Part shown: piece by piece, positions 8,063-16,847 of the stretch
How positions within the stretch are numbered: position 1 is the first letter of the stretch
Layout: each line of letters opens with the position of its first letter
NCBI GenBank assembly: GCA_003219465.1
Contig: QHOX01000065.1
Location: 1-37,427 of the forward strand
DNA: 37,427 bases
Reading direction: 5' to 3'
DNA from: Verrucomicrobiota bacterium
Lineage (GTDB): Bacteria; Verrucomicrobiota; Verrucomicrobiia; Chthoniobacterales; UBA10450
Notes under the pieces: model-generated
Database searches by the model: none
What the model was told of the DNA's origin: nothing
What the model saw: only the letters and a program-made list of their open reading frames with translations
Translations under genes and position numbers: made by a program

Positions 8063-9295
8063 ATGAGCGAGTCAGTTTACATTCTCGGCGGCGGTCGGAC
8101 CGATTTTAAGCGCAACCTGAAGAAGGAAGGCAAAACCATCCGGCATGTCATTATCGAGGCCGGCAAAAAGGCGATCGACGATGCGAAGATCGATCCGAGC
8201 GAGATTCAGGCGGGCGCGGTTGGCAATTTCAACGCTGGCCAGTTCACGAAGCAATTGCAACTCGGCGCGTTTATTCCGGAGATCGATCCGAAATTGCGCG
8301 GCATCCCGACAATGCACACGGAAGCAGCGTGCGCGTCCGGAGCACTGTCGGTGTTGTTAGGCGCGGAATGGATCATCGGCGGATTTTATGACGTCGTGCT
8401 CGTCGTTGGCGCGGAGCAGCAGAAAACGATGTCGGCGCTCGACGGTTCTGATGTGCTCGGCGCGGCTGCCGACTATCACAATGAAAAGCCGGAGTACGGA
8501 GATTTCATGTTCCCGAAGTTGTTCGGGCGGATCGCGCAGATTTACATAGAGAAATACGGCGCAACCGAAGCGGACTTGGCGCTTGTGGCGTGGAAAAACT
8601 ATGCGCACGCGAAACTGAATCCCCTGGCGCAAATGCGCGACGCTGACCTCACTCTCGATTCCGCATCGCAAGTTTCCGATAAGAACCCGCACGTAGCGCC
8701 GCCGCTGAAAGTTTCCGATTGCTCGCAGATCACCGACGGAGCGGCATCGATAGTGCTCGTCTCCGGGAGATATCTGGACAAGATCGGCCGTGACAAAAAC
8801 AAAACCGTCCGGCTGTTCGGCTATGGCCACACCACCGATTATCTGCCGCTCGACAAAAAAGATGCGCCAACTTTTTCCACTGCACGCAAAGCTGCGGAGA
8901 AAGCTTTCGGAATGGCGAACCTGACGCCGCGCGATCTCCACGGCGCCGACGTTCACGATTGTTTTTCCATCACAGAAATTGTCGCCTACGAAATTCTCGG
9001 GTTCGCGGAGCCTGGCAAGGGCGTCGACCTTGTGAAAAGCGGGGCGACGACGCTGCCGGCGGTGCGTCCGGAAAAATCCAAAGCGCCGTTCCAAATTCCA
9101 GTGAACGCAGGAGGCGGCCTGATCGGTGACGGCCATCCTGTGGGCGCGACGGGCGTTCGCCAGGTGTTCGAAGCTTATCAACAGCTGACCAAACAAGCCG
9201 GCGCGCGCCAGATCGAAAACGCGAAGCGGTTTCTCACGTTCAATATGGGCGGGAGCCTAACGACTTCGGTCGCCATGCTCTGGGGCCGCGATTGA
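8063..9295 (+). CDS. SCP2-type thiolase / acetyl-CoA acetyltransferase-like protein
   Basis: A 410-residue thiolase-superfamily enzyme. The nucleophilic cysteine is in HTEAACASGAL (C90). The second histidine motif is VHDCFSITE, and the C-terminal active-site block GGGLIGDGHPVGATG has the GHP pattern. The latter two motifs resemble the sterol-carrier-protein-2 type rather than classical FadA/AtoB enzymes, which carry a C-terminal CGG cysteine; here the equivalent region reads FNMGGSLTTS. Such enzymes do acyl-CoA thiolysis or lipid and branched-chain acyl transfers. It lies about 90 bases after gcdH on the same strand, so it could act on downstream acetoacetyl-CoA-type intermediates (inference). 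Confidence 0.85.
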   Translation: MSESVYILGGGRTDFKRNLKKEGKTIRHVIIEAGKKAIDDAKIDPSEIQAGAVGNFNAGQFTKQLQLGAFIPEIDPKLRGIPTMHTEAACASGALSVLLGAEWIIGGFYDVVLVVGAEQQKTMSALDGSDVLGAAADYHNEKPEYGDFMFPKLFGRIAQIYIEKYGATEADLALVAWKNYAHAKLNPLAQMRDADLTLDSASQVSDKNPHVAPPLKVSDCSQITDGAASIVLVSGRYLDKIGRDKNKTVRLFGYGHTTDYLPLDKKDAPTFSTARKAAEKAFGMANLTPRDLHGADVHDCFSITEIVAYEILGFAEPGKGVDLVKSGATTLPAVRPEKSKAPFQIPVNAGGGLIGDGHPVGATGVRQVFEAYQQLTKQAGARQIENAKRFLTFNMGGSLTTSVAMLWGRD

Positions 9296-9356
9296 TCGCG
9301 TACTGAAAGATTGAAACGATTCCGAGCAGGAGTAGGCCACGGACCTGGCGATCCAA

Positions 9357-9743
9357 ATGAAGGTTCCATTTACACTTGGAGAAGTCGGCCACTTTGGACT
9401 GGCTGTGCGCGATCCGAAGAAGAGCGCCAAATGGTTCGAGCGCGCTTTGGGATTGCGGAAGGAATTCGAATTCGAAAACGGTGTGGCGGTTGGAAACGAC
9501 TATGTCACGATCGCGTTGTTTAAAGGAAAGCCGTCACCGGAAACGATTGATCACATGTCATTTCATCTACCGGACATGGCGACGCTGCGAAAAGCGTTGG
9601 CTCATCTGAAGAGCATCGGCGTCGATATTGAAGATCCGGGCAACGAAATCGGTCCGGAAGCCTGGGGGTCGAAAAACATGGGCCTGTGGTTTCATGATCC
9701 CGATGGCTATCGATGGGAGCTGAGCGTGCTCGGCGGCGAATAG
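9357..9743 (+). CDS. VOC-family (glyoxalase/dioxygenase fold) protein
   Basis: A 128-residue single VOC domain made of two beta-alpha-beta-beta-beta halves: GHFGLAVRDPKKSAKWFERALG and IDHMSFHLPDMATLRKALAHL. The usual metal-ligand positions are filled by H12, H66 and E121 (in FHDPDGYRWELSV), so metal binding is likely. Substrate cannot be told from sequence. The family includes glyoxalase I, methylmalonyl-CoA epimerase and extradiol dioxygenases. The ATG at 9357 is preferred because homology begins within ten residues. Confidence 0.85.
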   Translation: MKVPFTLGEVGHFGLAVRDPKKSAKWFERALGLRKEFEFENGVAVGNDYVTIALFKGKPSPETIDHMSFHLPDMATLRKALAHLKSIGVDIEDPGNEIGPEAWGSKNMGLWFHDPDGYRWELSVLGGE

Positions 9744-9795
9744 GTTCCTTGAAGAGTGATCGCGGATTGCTCACGTTGCGTCAACGTCACCGTGA

Positions 9796-11025
9796 ATGAA
9801 CAGCTCCACGACCACCGTTGCTGAGAGTAATGCGTTCGTAACGACTTTCGATCTGTCGCCCACCTGTAGCGGCCCACTGCATGGACTGCGCTTTGCTGTT
9901 AAAGACACAATTGATGTGGCCGGCTTCAAAACAGGTTGTGGTAATCCGACCTGGCGTGATTCCCACCCCGCCGCAGTAGTCCACGCGGTGTGCGTAGAGC
10001 AACTTTTGCGTGCGGGCGCCCACTGCGTTGGCAAAACCATTTCGGACGAACTGGCTTTCAGCCTTTCGGGTGAGAATCACTTTTACGGCACGCCTCTCAA
10101 CGCGCACGCGCCGGATCGTGTGCCGGGTGGGTCATCGAGCGGATCGGCTTCCGCCGTTGCGTGCGGTTTAGTGGATTTCGCGTTGGGAACGGATACGGGC
10201 GGCTCTATCCGCGTTCCAGCAAGCAATTGCGGAATCTGGGGCTTCCGGCCGTCGCATGGCTTCGCATCGGTTGCTGGGGTGAATCCACTGGCGCCATCGT
10301 TCGACACCGTCGGCGTCCTCGCGCAGAGCGCTGACGTGCTGGCAAAGGTTGGACTCGTTTTGTTGGCTTCCGCACCGGCTTCTCCCAAAAAGCAACCGAC
10401 GATTCATTTGATCCGAGAGGCGTTCGCTCTTGCCGACGCCGACGTTCAGGAAGCTTTGTCGGAGCCGCTGCGGCGGCTACGCGAAATATTCGGCGGTGCC
10501 GTGCGGGAGTCGTCGCTGAGAGAGCTGGTCGCTGATGACGCTGGACATAGTTTCGCGACATGGGTCGACACCTTTTGCGTGATCCAATGGGCGGAGATCG
10601 AGAGTTGCCTTGGCGCGTGGATCGCTAGCGCCGGGCCGGAGTTTGGCTCCGAAATAGCTGCCAGTTTTCAATTGATGGAGCAACTCGATCGGCGACGCGT
10701 CGCGGAGGCGGTGCAACGACGTGAACAATATTTTCGAAGTCTGGACCAGTTTGTCGGACCGGACGATCTTTTGTGCATCCCCACAACACCCGTGCTCGCT
10801 CCTCACAAGGGCGATCCACCCAGACGGAGTTCGAGTGGAAGCGGCTATTATCCTCGCACATTATCGCTGACGAGTATTGCAGGGATCGGACGCCTGCCGC
10901 AAGTGTCGCTCCCAATCGCCGACGCGGACGGCGTACCAGTTGGCTTGTCGTTACTCGCAAGGCATGGACAGGATTCACTCTTGTTGGAAGCAGCGAAGAG
11001 GACCGAAAAACAAGTCTGCAGTTGA
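9796..11025 (+). CDS. Amidase-signature family hydrolase (AMI1-like)
   Basis: A 409-residue amidase-signature enzyme with the full Ser-cisSer-Lys triad: K36 in FAVKDTIDVAG, the cis-serine in PGGSSSGSASAV (S113), and the nucleophile S137 in GTDTGGSIRVPAS. The GGSSSGSA variant and the short N-terminus resemble the AMI1 indole-acetamide-hydrolase-like branch more than GatA. GatA is longer (about 480 residues) and normally neighbours gatB and gatC. The reaction is probably hydrolysis of a small carboxamide to acid and ammonia. It sits 52 bases after the VOC gene, consistent with co-transcription in the catabolic run. Confidence 0.87.
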   Translation: MNSSTTTVAESNAFVTTFDLSPTCSGPLHGLRFAVKDTIDVAGFKTGCGNPTWRDSHPAAVVHAVCVEQLLRAGAHCVGKTISDELAFSLSGENHFYGTPLNAHAPDRVPGGSSSGSASAVACGLVDFALGTDTGGSIRVPASNCGIWGFRPSHGFASVAGVNPLAPSFDTVGVLAQSADVLAKVGLVLLASAPASPKKQPTIHLIREAFALADADVQEALSEPLRRLREIFGGAVRESSLRELVADDAGHSFATWVDTFCVIQWAEIESCLGAWIASAGPEFGSEIAASFQLMEQLDRRRVAEAVQRREQYFRSLDQFVGPDDLLCIPTTPVLAPHKGDPPRRSSSGSGYYPRTLSLTSIAGIGRLPQVSLPIADADGVPVGLSLLARHGQDSLLLEAAKRTEKQVCS

Positions 11026-11148
11026 ACGACTTCTAGGCGGCCTCGTCACATCGCCCTTCCCGAACCGTTCATCAACGTGCGTAGCGCACGACCAGGTGCC
11101 TGCGTTGACACGGTATTCGAGGGTCTTAACTTTTTTGTCCACCACAAA

Positions 11149-12354
11149 ATGAACACTTTTGCCTCTGAGAGTGGGGACGGAAAAGACTTCGTTTCGCATG
11201 CGCCTGGCTATTGGTCGGACACGGTTCCGGAACTCTGGAACGATTGGAAATGGCAGCTCAAAAACAGGGTTACCACCCTGGCGCAACTCGAGAAACATCT
11301 GGAACTGAGCGCCGAGGAGCGCAGCGGCGTTTTGCTGTCCGGCGACAAACTCGCGCTGGCCGTTACGCCACACTTTTTTAATCTTCTGCCCGCAAACAAT
11401 CCGGATGACCCGATCAGGCGTCAGGTCGTTCCGCGGATCGAGGAAACTTGGACGTCTCCTTACGACATGGCCGATCCATGCGGCGAAGATTCGCACATGC
11501 CTGTGCCCGGTTTAGTGCATCGATATCCAGATCGTGTCCTATTCCTGGTGACGGATCGTTGTGCGAGTTACTGCCGCTATTGCACTCGGAGTCGAGTGGT
11601 TAGCGGAGTTGGCGAACAGGAATTGCACACGAATTTTGAGGCGGCGTTCCGTTATCTTGAAGCACACACCGAAGTGCGTGACGTGCTGTTGAGTGGCGGC
11701 GACGCTTTGATTTTTAGCGATGACAGGCTCGAGAAGCTGTTGTCGCGGTTGCGCGCGATCAGGCACATCGAATTTCTCCGCATCGGTACGCGGGTGCCGA
11801 TTTTCCTTCCGCAACGAATCACGCCTGAGTTGTGTGCAATGCTGGCGAAATATCATCCGCTCTGGATGAGCGTGCACGTAAATCATCCGCGTGAGCTCAC
11901 CATCGAGGTAAAACACGCGTTGGAGCGTCTCGCCAACGCCGGCATTCCGCTGGGCAACCAGAGTGTGTTACTCGCAGGCGTCAATGATGACGTTGAGACC
12001 ATGAAGACTCTCGTGCACAAGCTGCTGATGTGCCGCGTCCGCCCCTATTACATTTACCAGTGCGACCTGATCAATGGCTCCTCACACCTGCGCACGTCGG
12101 TTGCTAAAGGCATTGAGATCATTGAGGGGCTGCGTGGCCACACCACAGGTTACGCTGTGCCTCAGTTCGTCATCGACGCTCCCGGCGGCGGCGGCAAAGT
12201 GCCGATCAATCCCGGTTACATTCTCTATCACGACAACGAAAAAATCGTGATCCGGAATTACGAAGGGAAAATTTTCGAGTACCCCGAGACCGGGAACGAG
12301 AACCTGCAGTTCGCGCCGCAGCGCGAGTACCACGACGAGTATCTCTACTCGTAG
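11149..12354 (+). CDS. kamA: Lysine 2,3-aminomutase family radical SAM/PLP enzyme
   Basis: A 401-residue protein from the ATG at 11149. The radical-SAM cluster motif is CASYCRYC (C138, C142, C145). The PLP lysine is K350 in DAPGGGGKVPINPGY. Aspartates at LLAGVND (D280) and VIDAPGG (D343) match the pair that bind the lysine side-chain amine in characterised enzymes, supporting L-lysine as substrate. Length suits KamA/AblA rather than the shorter EF-P modifying EpmB. Beta-lysine can be a catabolic intermediate or the precursor of the osmolyte N-acetyl-beta-lysine. No acetyltransferase (ablB) is adjacent, so the role here is open. Confidence 0.88.
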   Translation: MNTFASESGDGKDFVSHAPGYWSDTVPELWNDWKWQLKNRVTTLAQLEKHLELSAEERSGVLLSGDKLALAVTPHFFNLLPANNPDDPIRRQVVPRIEETWTSPYDMADPCGEDSHMPVPGLVHRYPDRVLFLVTDRCASYCRYCTRSRVVSGVGEQELHTNFEAAFRYLEAHTEVRDVLLSGGDALIFSDDRLEKLLSRLRAIRHIEFLRIGTRVPIFLPQRITPELCAMLAKYHPLWMSVHVNHPRELTIEVKHALERLANAGIPLGNQSVLLAGVNDDVETMKTLVHKLLMCRVRPYYIYQCDLINGSSHLRTSVAKGIEIIEGLRGHTTGYAVPQFVIDAPGGGGKVPINPGYILYHDNEKIVIRNYEGKIFEYPETGNENLQFAPQREYHDEYLYS

Positions 12355-12555
12355 GTGGTTGTCATTCCGACCGGAAGTCGAGAATGGAGCGGCCGGGGAA
12401 GGCCGTGACATGGACGGGAAAGGCGACAACCTGAGTGAGCGGGAACTGAGGGAATCAAATCTCTGGATTACCGGGGCCCGTTGCGCCTTCTGTAGGTGCT
12501 CTTGGCGCCGGGCGTCACAGGGCTCTTCTTTTGTAATTTCTTTTGTGCTCGACTG

Positions 12556-12583
12556 TTGTGTAAATTTTAGGCTTGCGTATTAA
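12556..12583 (+). promoter_or_regulatory. Candidate sigma70-type promoter before the regulator gene
   Basis: TTGTGT (12556-12561) and TATTAA (12578-12583) are separated by 16 bases, in a locally AT-rich part of the 284-base gap between kamA and the regulator. The start codon is about 55 bases downstream. The match is fair, not strong. The rest of that gap (12355-12555) holds only a degenerate copy of the dispersed repeat near 12363 and nothing else I can support. Confidence 0.35.
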
Positions 12584-12638
12584 AGATCGCGGCGTGTAAA
12601 GTCCCGCATTTTCGTTCCACTCCAACCATTTCAGTCAT

Positions 12639-13283
12639 ATGAACCAACGCTTAATTTCGGAAATCGGCCGCACCCAGCGGCTTGACATTATCAACTCCCT
12701 CAAGCGCACCAAGGGCATGTCTGTCAACGAGCTCGTGGAAAAGATGGGCATGAGCTACATGGGTATCAAACAGCATTGCATCACCCTGCATCGCGACGGG
12801 TATCTGGATACCTGGCGACGACCGCAAAAAATGGGCCGACCGGAGATGGTCTATCGTCTTACGCGCCGCACGCATGATCTTTTTCATGCCGACAGCCACC
12901 AGTTTACGCTGGACTTATTGAAGGCAGCCGAGGACATCTACGGACCGAACGCGCCGGAGAAGTTGCTTTACAGCGTATTCAAAAAGAAGACGGCGGCGCT
13001 GAAAGCCAAGGCGAAGGGAGAGACCGTCGCGGAACGCGCGAAATGGCTTGCGCACGTCCGTGACGCGGAAGGCTACATGTCGCAGTTCATCAACAACAAC
13101 GACAAAGATGGCGGTCCTCATATTCTGGAATGTCATTCGCCAATCCTGAACGTGCTGGAGCAGTACCCGATCATTGGCCGGTTCGAGCAGGACATGTTCG
13201 AAGCAGTCCTGGGCACGCGTGTGCGCCGGGAGGTGATTCGGAACTCCGGCCTGTACGAGTGCGCGTTTCAATTCGCGGCATAG
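12639..13283 (+). CDS. Winged-helix transcriptional regulator, SufR/ArsR-like
   Basis: A 214-residue protein. An N-terminal helix-turn-helix spans about residues 10-75 (RLDIINSLKRTKGMSVNELVEKMGMSYMGIKQHCITLHRDGYL) with a GRPEMVYRLT wing. The C-terminal half resembles the SufR/iron-sulfur regulator sensor domain (PILNVLEQYPIIGRFEQDMFEAVLG). However, only two of the expected cysteines remain, in ILECHSP and LYECAF. The position usually cysteine after the internal proline segment is isoleucine or glycine here. It may therefore sense something other than a [4Fe-4S] cluster. It stands between kamA and glgE; its targets are unknown. Confidence 0.78.
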   Translation: MNQRLISEIGRTQRLDIINSLKRTKGMSVNELVEKMGMSYMGIKQHCITLHRDGYLDTWRRPQKMGRPEMVYRLTRRTHDLFHADSHQFTLDLLKAAEDIYGPNAPEKLLYSVFKKKTAALKAKAKGETVAERAKWLAHVRDAEGYMSQFINNNDKDGGPHILECHSPILNVLEQYPIIGRFEQDMFEAVLGTRVRREVIRNSGLYECAFQFAA

Positions 13284-13426
13284 ACGGCGTCAGAACTATG
13301 TCTCTGGCATAGTTAGTCTCGTAAGCCGCGCGGCTGCGGTCACCGAGAGGACAAATCGCAGCGCGAAGTCCGCGCCAACCGGATTTGTTCTTTCGCTCGA
13401 TGTGAATCTCGGTTGATTGGTGGCGC

Positions 13427-15373
13427 ATGGCCCGGGCTTTTCCATCGGTTGTGATCGACAACGTGCAGCCGCTAATTGATAGCGGCCGTTACCCGATCAA
13501 GCGGGTAGTGGGCGAAGATCTGGTTGTCGGAGCCGACATTTTCAAGGATGGCCACGACGTGGTTGCGGCAGTTCTGAAGTGGCGTGTTGTTGGGCAGCGG
13601 GCGTGGCGTGAAACGCCGATGGTTTTTGTTGATAACGATCGCTGGCGCGGCGTGTGCACCCTCTACGATCAGGCCATTCACGAATACACAGTCGAAGCTT
13701 GGACTGACACATTCCGCAGTTGGCAGCAAGAGTTCGTAAAGAAATTTGCAGGCGGGGTCTCCGATCTGCGAAGCGAAGCGTTGGAAGGCGCGGCAATTGT
13801 AAAAGCGGCCGCCAGCCGGGCGCGAGACCAAGCGGACTCCGCGCGCCTGCGGGAATTTGCCGAGCAAATCGTTACCGGCGCGAATTCAGAAATTCACGCC
13901 ATCGCGCAGTCAGGAGAACTGGAAGTGCTAATGGCGACCTATCCGGATCGCGCCGATGCGACGCAATACGAACCGGCTCCCCGCGTTGTAGCTGATCGGC
14001 TGGCGGCGTTGTTCGGCGCGTGGTATGAATTTTTCCCGCGCTCGGCAGAAGGCCACGGTGATCGCAGATCGACTTTCCGCGACAGCCTGACGCGCGTGGA
14101 CGACGCGAAAGCGATGGGGTTCGACGTCATTTATTTTCCACCGATTCATCCCATCGGTCGCACGAACCGCAAAGGTGCAAATAACTCCACGACTTGCGAA
14201 CCAGGAGATCCGGGAGTGCCATGGGCCATCGGCAGTGAGGCCGGCGGACACAAGGCCGTGGAACCTTCGTTAGGCACGCTCGAGGATTTTGACTGGCTCC
14301 AAAAAGAAGTTCGCAAGCGCGGAATGGAAATCGCCCTCGATTTCGCGATCAATTGCTCGCCCGATCATCCGTACGTCAAAGAGCATCCGGAGTGGTTCTA
14401 TAAACGGCCGGACGGCACGATCAAATACGCGGAGAACCCGCCAAAGAAATATGAGGACATCTATCCGCTAAACTTTCGATGCGAAAACTGGCGCGAGCTC
14501 TGGGCCGAGATGAACAGCATCGTGCTGTTTTGGGCCGAGCGCGGTGTACGGATCTTTCGCGTTGACAACCCGCACACCAAGCCGGTCGCCTTCTGGGAGT
14601 ATTTGATCGAAGGCGTTCGCGAGAAATATCCCGACACGATCTTTCTCTCCGAAGCGTTCACCAGGCCAAAGATGATGAAAGCGCTGGCCAGAGCCGGGTT
14701 TAACCAGAGCTACACCTATTTCACGTGGCGAAATTCGAAGCAGGAGCTGATCGACTATTTCACGGAGCTTACGCAGACTGAGATGAGCGAATATTTTCGA
14801 CCGAACCTCTGGCCGAACACGCCCGACATCCTCCCGTTTGTGCTTCAAGAGGGCGGCCGCCCTGCGTTCATGATTCGGGTGCTTATGGCGGCAACGCTTT
14901 CGCCGCTTTACGGAATCTACAGCGGATACGAGCTATGCGAGAACGAGGCGTTGCCGGGTCGTGAGGAGTATCTCGATTCCGAGAAGTACCAATTCAAGGA
15001 GCGCGATTGGAATGCGCCCGGAAACATCAAGGACTGGATCACGCGCATAAACCGAATCCGGAAGCAGAACCGCGCGCTTCAGATGTACACGAACCTGCGC
15101 TTCTATCCCGCCGATAACGATGCGATCTTGTTCTACGGCAAGATGACTCCCGCGCGGGACAACATCATCCTTGTAGTGGTGAATCTTGATCCGTTTCGCA
15201 AGCAAAATTCGTTTGTCCACGTGCCGATTGAGGAATTTGGGCAGATGACAAGCGATGAGTATCAGGTGCACGATTTGTTGAATGGTGTGCGTTACACCTG
15301 GCGCGGCCGGCAAAATTACGTTGAACTGGATCCCGAAATTCAACCCGCGCATGTTTTTCTGGTGCGTCGCTGA
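13427..15373 (+). CDS. glgE: Alpha-1,4-glucan:maltose-1-phosphate maltosyltransferase GlgE
   Basis: A 648-residue GH13 subfamily-3 enzyme. The N-terminal beta domain (about 1-110) begins FPSVVIDNVQPLIDSGRYPIKR, a GlgE hallmark. The catalytic barrel has DVIYFPPIHPIGRTNRKG, ALDFAINCSPDHPYVKEHPEWF, the nucleophile D380 in IFRVDNPHTKP, and the acid/base E409 in FLSEAFTRPK. The enzyme extends alpha-glucan by adding maltose units from maltose-1-phosphate. Its usual partners for making or branching the product (treS, mak/pep2, glgB) are not in the window. It begins 143 bases after the regulator gene. Confidence 0.95.
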   Translation: MARAFPSVVIDNVQPLIDSGRYPIKRVVGEDLVVGADIFKDGHDVVAAVLKWRVVGQRAWRETPMVFVDNDRWRGVCTLYDQAIHEYTVEAWTDTFRSWQQEFVKKFAGGVSDLRSEALEGAAIVKAAASRARDQADSARLREFAEQIVTGANSEIHAIAQSGELEVLMATYPDRADATQYEPAPRVVADRLAALFGAWYEFFPRSAEGHGDRRSTFRDSLTRVDDAKAMGFDVIYFPPIHPIGRTNRKGANNSTTCEPGDPGVPWAIGSEAGGHKAVEPSLGTLEDFDWLQKEVRKRGMEIALDFAINCSPDHPYVKEHPEWFYKRPDGTIKYAENPPKKYEDIYPLNFRCENWRELWAEMNSIVLFWAERGVRIFRVDNPHTKPVAFWEYLIEGVREKYPDTIFLSEAFTRPKMMKALARAGFNQSYTYFTWRNSKQELIDYFTELTQTEMSEYFRPNLWPNTPDILPFVLQEGGRPAFMIRVLMAATLSPLYGIYSGYELCENEALPGREEYLDSEKYQFKERDWNAPGNIKDWITRINRIRKQNRALQMYTNLRFYPADNDAILFYGKMTPARDNIILVVVNLDPFRKQNSFVHVPIEEFGQMTSDEYQVHDLLNGVRYTWRGRQNYVELDPEIQPAHVFLVRR

Positions 15374-15429
15374 GATGCGCCAGTCCGGAACGAAACCGCA
15401 ATTGGTTTAAACGAATCTCATCAGATTGC

Positions 15430-15526
15430 TGTCATGTTGAGCGAAGCGAAACATCTCTGGTCTATTTCCCTCATGAAGGATGCGTCGAATATTGATCCGA
15501 GATTCTTCGCTTCGCTCAGAATGACA
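15430..15526. repeat. Paired inverted arms of the dispersed 28-bp repeat
   Basis: The left arm 15430-15457 (TGTCATGTTGAGCGAAGCGA then AACATCTC) and right arm 15499-15526 are inverted copies. They share the GAGCGAAGCGAA core and differ at a few bases on either side of it. About 41 bases separate them. The whole would fold as a long hairpin between glgE and exbB. The same family occurs at 26643-26736 and, as single arms, at 8008 and 37327. Confidence 0.85.
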
Positions 15527-15622
15527 AGTACGAGATGGTCTCTAGGCTTCCTCTGCCTTTGACCTGTCCGTCGCGCATTTGCATCGGTGAATCGCTCCGC
15601 ATATCGTTACAAAATTTCCGGC

Positions 15623-16387
15623 ATGAAGATTTGGGTTGTGCTCGTTGTCGCGCTGGGGAGCGCGTCGCCTCTGCTCGCGCAGGAACCTACGCCGCCGCTG
15701 GTGCCCCAGCATTCGCAGACGGTGCTGGAGACGCTTGTCAAAGCGGGTCCGGTGATGATTCCGCTGGTTTTATTGTCGATCTTTTTCGTCGCCCTTGTGG
15801 TCGTTTACTTCTTGACGATCCGGCGCGGGGCCGTGGTCTCGAGCGGGTACATGGCAACGGCGGATGCGCTCCTGCGTAAACGCGATTATCTCGGGCTGCT
15901 CGCGGTTTCCAACCGGCACGGGGAAGCGGTCGCCCGCGTCGTGCAAAAGATGCTGGATTTCACGACTAAAAATCCCCACGCAGATTTCCAGCATGTCCGC
16001 GAAATCGCCGAGACGGAAGGAACACGCGTGGCGGCCAGTTTGAACAATCGGGTCATTTACCTTGCCGACATAGGAATGATTGCGCCGTTGCTCGGTTTGC
16101 TGGGCACAGTTTTCGGAATCATCCACTCTTTCGGAGCGCTCGGAGCCGATGTCGGGTCGGCGCGTTATGTGGCGCTCTCGCGCGGGATTAGCGAGGCGCT
16201 TGTCAACACTGCCGCGGGCCTGGCGATCGGTATTCCGGCCATGATTTTTTACGCTTTCTTCCGGGGCAGGGCGCAAAAGTTGATCTCGGAACTAGAGGCT
16301 GCTTCGACGCACGTGCTGGCGTTGCTTTCATTGCAGTATGGCAAACGCGGGGAACGAATGCCTGCGCTGATCGAGGACGAATTGTGA
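15623..16387 (+). CDS. exbB: ExbB/TolQ/MotA-family proton channel subunit
   Basis: The ATG at 15623 gives 254 residues with an extra N-terminal signal-like segment (MKIWVVLVVALGSASPLLAQ). Three membrane spans follow: about 43-64, 148-170 (LADIGMIAPLLGLLGTVFGII) and 190-213 (ISEALVNTAAGLAIGIPAMIFYAFF). A cytoplasmic loop lies between spans 1 and 2. The GLLGTVFGII and NTAAGLAIGIPA motifs are the family pore helices. With ExbD it forms a channel that turns proton motive force into work on an envelope partner. No TonB or energising carboxylase gene is adjacent; the operon partner is a TPR protein. Confidence 0.93.
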   Translation: MKIWVVLVVALGSASPLLAQEPTPPLVPQHSQTVLETLVKAGPVMIPLVLLSIFFVALVVVYFLTIRRGAVVSSGYMATADALLRKRDYLGLLAVSNRHGEAVARVVQKMLDFTTKNPHADFQHVREIAETEGTRVAASLNNRVIYLADIGMIAPLLGLLGTVFGIIHSFGALGADVGSARYVALSRGISEALVNTAAGLAIGIPAMIFYAFFRGRAQKLISELEAASTHVLALLSLQYGKRGERMPALIEDEL

Positions 16388-16392
16388 CGCGC

Positions 16393-16847
16393 GATGCGCG
16401 ATTCGGGATCCGAGATGCAGGATGCGAGAAGCGGTATGAGCTATCGAGATCTTGAGATTTGGAAGCTAGCGCGAGAAGTAGCGATTACTGTGCATCACAT
16501 GACAGTTCAGAACTTGCCGAAATTCGAGATGTACGAGGAAGGCGGCCAGATTCGCCGCTCCGCGAAATCCATTTCCGCGAACATTGTCGAGGGCTATGGC
16601 CGTCGTCGTTACAAGCAGGAGTTCATTCGTTTTCTTGTGTTCGCTCACGCTTCCTGCGATGAGACTATCGATCATTTGGAAGTGCTTTTTGAAACGAAAT
16701 CGCTAACGAACGAAGTCGTGTATCGTGATTTAAGTACCCAACTCGATCTGCTTGGACGAAAGCTGAACGTTTTCATCGCCAGCGTCGAACGTTCTCATCA
16801 TATCGATCGCAGAGATATCCCGAATCCCGAATCCCGAATCGCGCATC
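16393..16847. repeat. Perfect 17-bp inverted repeat bracketing the four-helix-bundle gene
   Basis: The left arm GATGCGCGATTCGGGAT (16393-16409) is exactly complementary-inverted to the right arm ATCCCGAATCGCGCATC (16831-16847). The arms lie just inside the end of exbB and the start of exbD. Joining the flanks would leave exbB and exbD 12 bases apart, the sort of spacing expected in a normal operon. The right arm overlaps a three-unit 7-bp tandem (TCCCGAA, 16818-16838). No clear target-site duplication is visible. Confidence 0.85.

Noticed and set aside
13284-13426. Possible terminator or riboswitch before glgE
   Set aside because: There are short GC palindromes (around GCCGCGCGGC) but no T-run and no recognised aptamer; not enough to call.
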